DNA from: an uncultured Myxococcales bacterium
GTDB taxonomy: Bacteria > Myxococcota_A > Polyangia > Polyangiales > Polyangiaceae
Direction: 5' to 3'
Assembly: GCA_937902985.1 (NCBI GenBank)
Contig: CALFNG010000083.1
Location: 1-38,402, forward strand
DNA length: 38,402 nt
The notes beneath the pieces are model-generated. The model was not told the origin of the DNA and did no database searches. It saw only the letters and a list, made by a program, of their open reading frames with translations. Below are positions 37,721 through 38,402 of the stretch, in pieces. A program made the translations under genes and the position numbers. Every line of letters begins with the position of its first letter. The first letter of the stretch is position 1.

Positions 37721-38402
37721 GCCTCGCCTGCCTGTCCCGGCTCGCGGTCGCGGTCGCGGCGGTTCCCTTTGCTCTGCCCGTCCTCCTCGTCTTCGGGTCG
37801 CCGCGCGCGCGCGCGCAAGGCGACTGGGGCGTCGCCTACGCGCCGGCCGATGCACGCTCCACGCGACCGGCCATCGTCTTCCTGCACGGAATGTGGGCGA
37901 GCCCGGAAGACTCGTGCGAGCCCTTCGAGGCCGCCGCGACGCCCTTCGGGTTCCTCGTCTGCCCGCGCGGCAACGCGCGGCTCCGCGTACCAGGCGACGC
38001 CGGCGGCTGGGTCGACGACGACAGCGACGCCGGTCTCAAGATGTGGTCCGGGTCCGCGGCCGACGCGGCGCGCTCGATACACGCCGCGCTCGACGCCGCC
38101 GAAGGGCTCGCGCCGGGGAGGCGCGCCCGTCAAGGGGGAACGCTCATCGGCTTCTCGAACGGCGCCTACTTCGCCGCCGAGGTGGCATGCGCGGAGCCTG
38201 GGAGGTGGACGGGGCTCGTACTGATGTCGATGAAGCTCGACCTCGACGCCGGCCGATTGCGGCAGGCGGGGGTCTCCCGCGTCGTCTTCGCAGCGGGCGA
38301 CCGCGACGAAGCCCGCCCGTCGATGCAAGCGCTCGCCGCACGGCTCGCCGCCAGCCCGGCCAGCGCGGGCGCCGGCGTAGGGGGCGCGGCCGGCGCGGGC
38401 GC
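37717..38402 (+). CDS. Secreted alpha/beta hydrolase (3' end beyond the window)
   Basis: Partial: 228 codons from the GTG at 37717 to the window edge with no stop. Seen: a signal peptide ending about ARAQ (34), AIVFLHGMWASPED (53-65) with the HG oxyanion element, nucleophile elbow GFSNGAYF (Ser147) and RVVFAAGDRDEARP with a candidate acid at Asp195. The catalytic His would lie past the edge. Known: the fold covers esterases, lipases and peptidases; the PHB-depolymerase/feruloyl-esterase type is possible. The GTG overlaps the previous stop, so it belongs to the HEAT-lipoprotein operon. The last visible codons turn into a Gly/Ala-rich run. Confidence 0.85.
   Translation, partial: MSLACLSRLAVAVAAVPFALPVLLVFGSPRARAQGDWGVAYAPADARSTRPAIVFLHGMWASPEDSCEPFEAAATPFGFLVCPRGNARLRVPGDAGGWVDDDSDAGLKMWSGSAADAARSIHAALDAAEGLAPGRRARQGGTLIGFSNGAYFAAEVACAEPGRWTGLVLMSMKLDLDAGRLRQAGVSRVVFAAGDRDEARPSMQALAARLAASPASAGAGVGGAAGAG

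Noticed and set aside
1-38402. CRISPR array, tRNA, rRNA, transposase or phage gene
   Set aside because: No regular spaced repeats, no tRNA-like cloverleaf around the GGTTCGA motifs (these belong to the dispersed repeat) and no recognisable mobile-element protein.

Overview
The window is about 38.4 kb of very G+C-rich DNA (roughly 68-70% by eye) and looks like a chromosomal segment of a predatory or saprophytic myxobacterium, most likely class Polyangia. The signs are a membrane-anchored Ser/Thr kinase, a protein with a MYXO-CTERM-like C-terminal tag, many lipoproteins with low-complexity Ala/Ser/Pro linkers, a three-FHA/ABC-transporter fusion, a SWIM-SNF2 helicase and a large TPR protein. No rRNA, tRNA, CRISPR array, insertion sequence or prophage was seen.

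Layout, left to right. 89-4034: a Ser/Thr kinase divergent from an ExbD-like lipoprotein, a GlpT/UhpT-type (OPA) transporter and a small membrane protein. 4035-7428: a tight leftward operon for an ABC-2 export system (adaptor, ATPase, permease; both junctions overlap by 4 nt). 7562-11703: three secreted proteins: a CXXCH-bearing beta-propeller protein, a Cys-rich MYXO-CTERM protein and a beta-propeller lipoprotein. 11710-18060: a patchy, partly decayed stretch with a TraB-like membrane protein, a 5'-truncated gene remnant, a Cys-rich lipoprotein, a frameshifted toxin-antitoxin remnant, a SWIM-SNF2 helicase with an apparent frameshift and about 0.5 kb without a credible gene. 18301-25727: dienelactone hydrolase, a tail-anchored protein, oligopeptidase A, a DUF3047 protein, a TPR protein whose ends resemble inactivated protease folds, and a Bcp peroxiredoxin.

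25917-29986: a small Cys/His protein with an FMN-dependent alpha-hydroxy-acid oxidase, EgtD (first step of ergothioneine synthesis) with a small upstream partner, a chagasin-type lipoprotein protease inhibitor, and a regulator combining an XRE and a Fis-type helix-turn-helix. 29946-38402: the FHA-FHA-FHA-ABC transporter, a nucleotidyltransferase overlapping a 56-residue partner gene, a NUDIX hydrolase, and a rightward operon of a membrane-anchored HEAT-repeat protein, a DUF2135-like lipoprotein and a secreted alpha/beta hydrolase that runs off the window.

Three observations deserve most attention. (1) A dispersed repeat with the core CCGCAGAGGCGCAGAGGGCG occurs three times. In one copy both arms lie inside a lipoprotein gene and appear to encode its whole signal peptide. 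(2) A nucleotidyltransferase/small-protein pair and a nearby decayed toxin-antitoxin pair point to two-gene addiction or defence-like modules. (3) Many genes have a TAnnnT-like -10 element only 6-9 nt before the start codon, which suggests widespread leaderless transcription. I did not find a clear multi-gene novel defence system. The most plausible undescribed pieces are the FHA-gated transporter, the nucleotidyltransferase pair and the pseudo-protease TPR protein.
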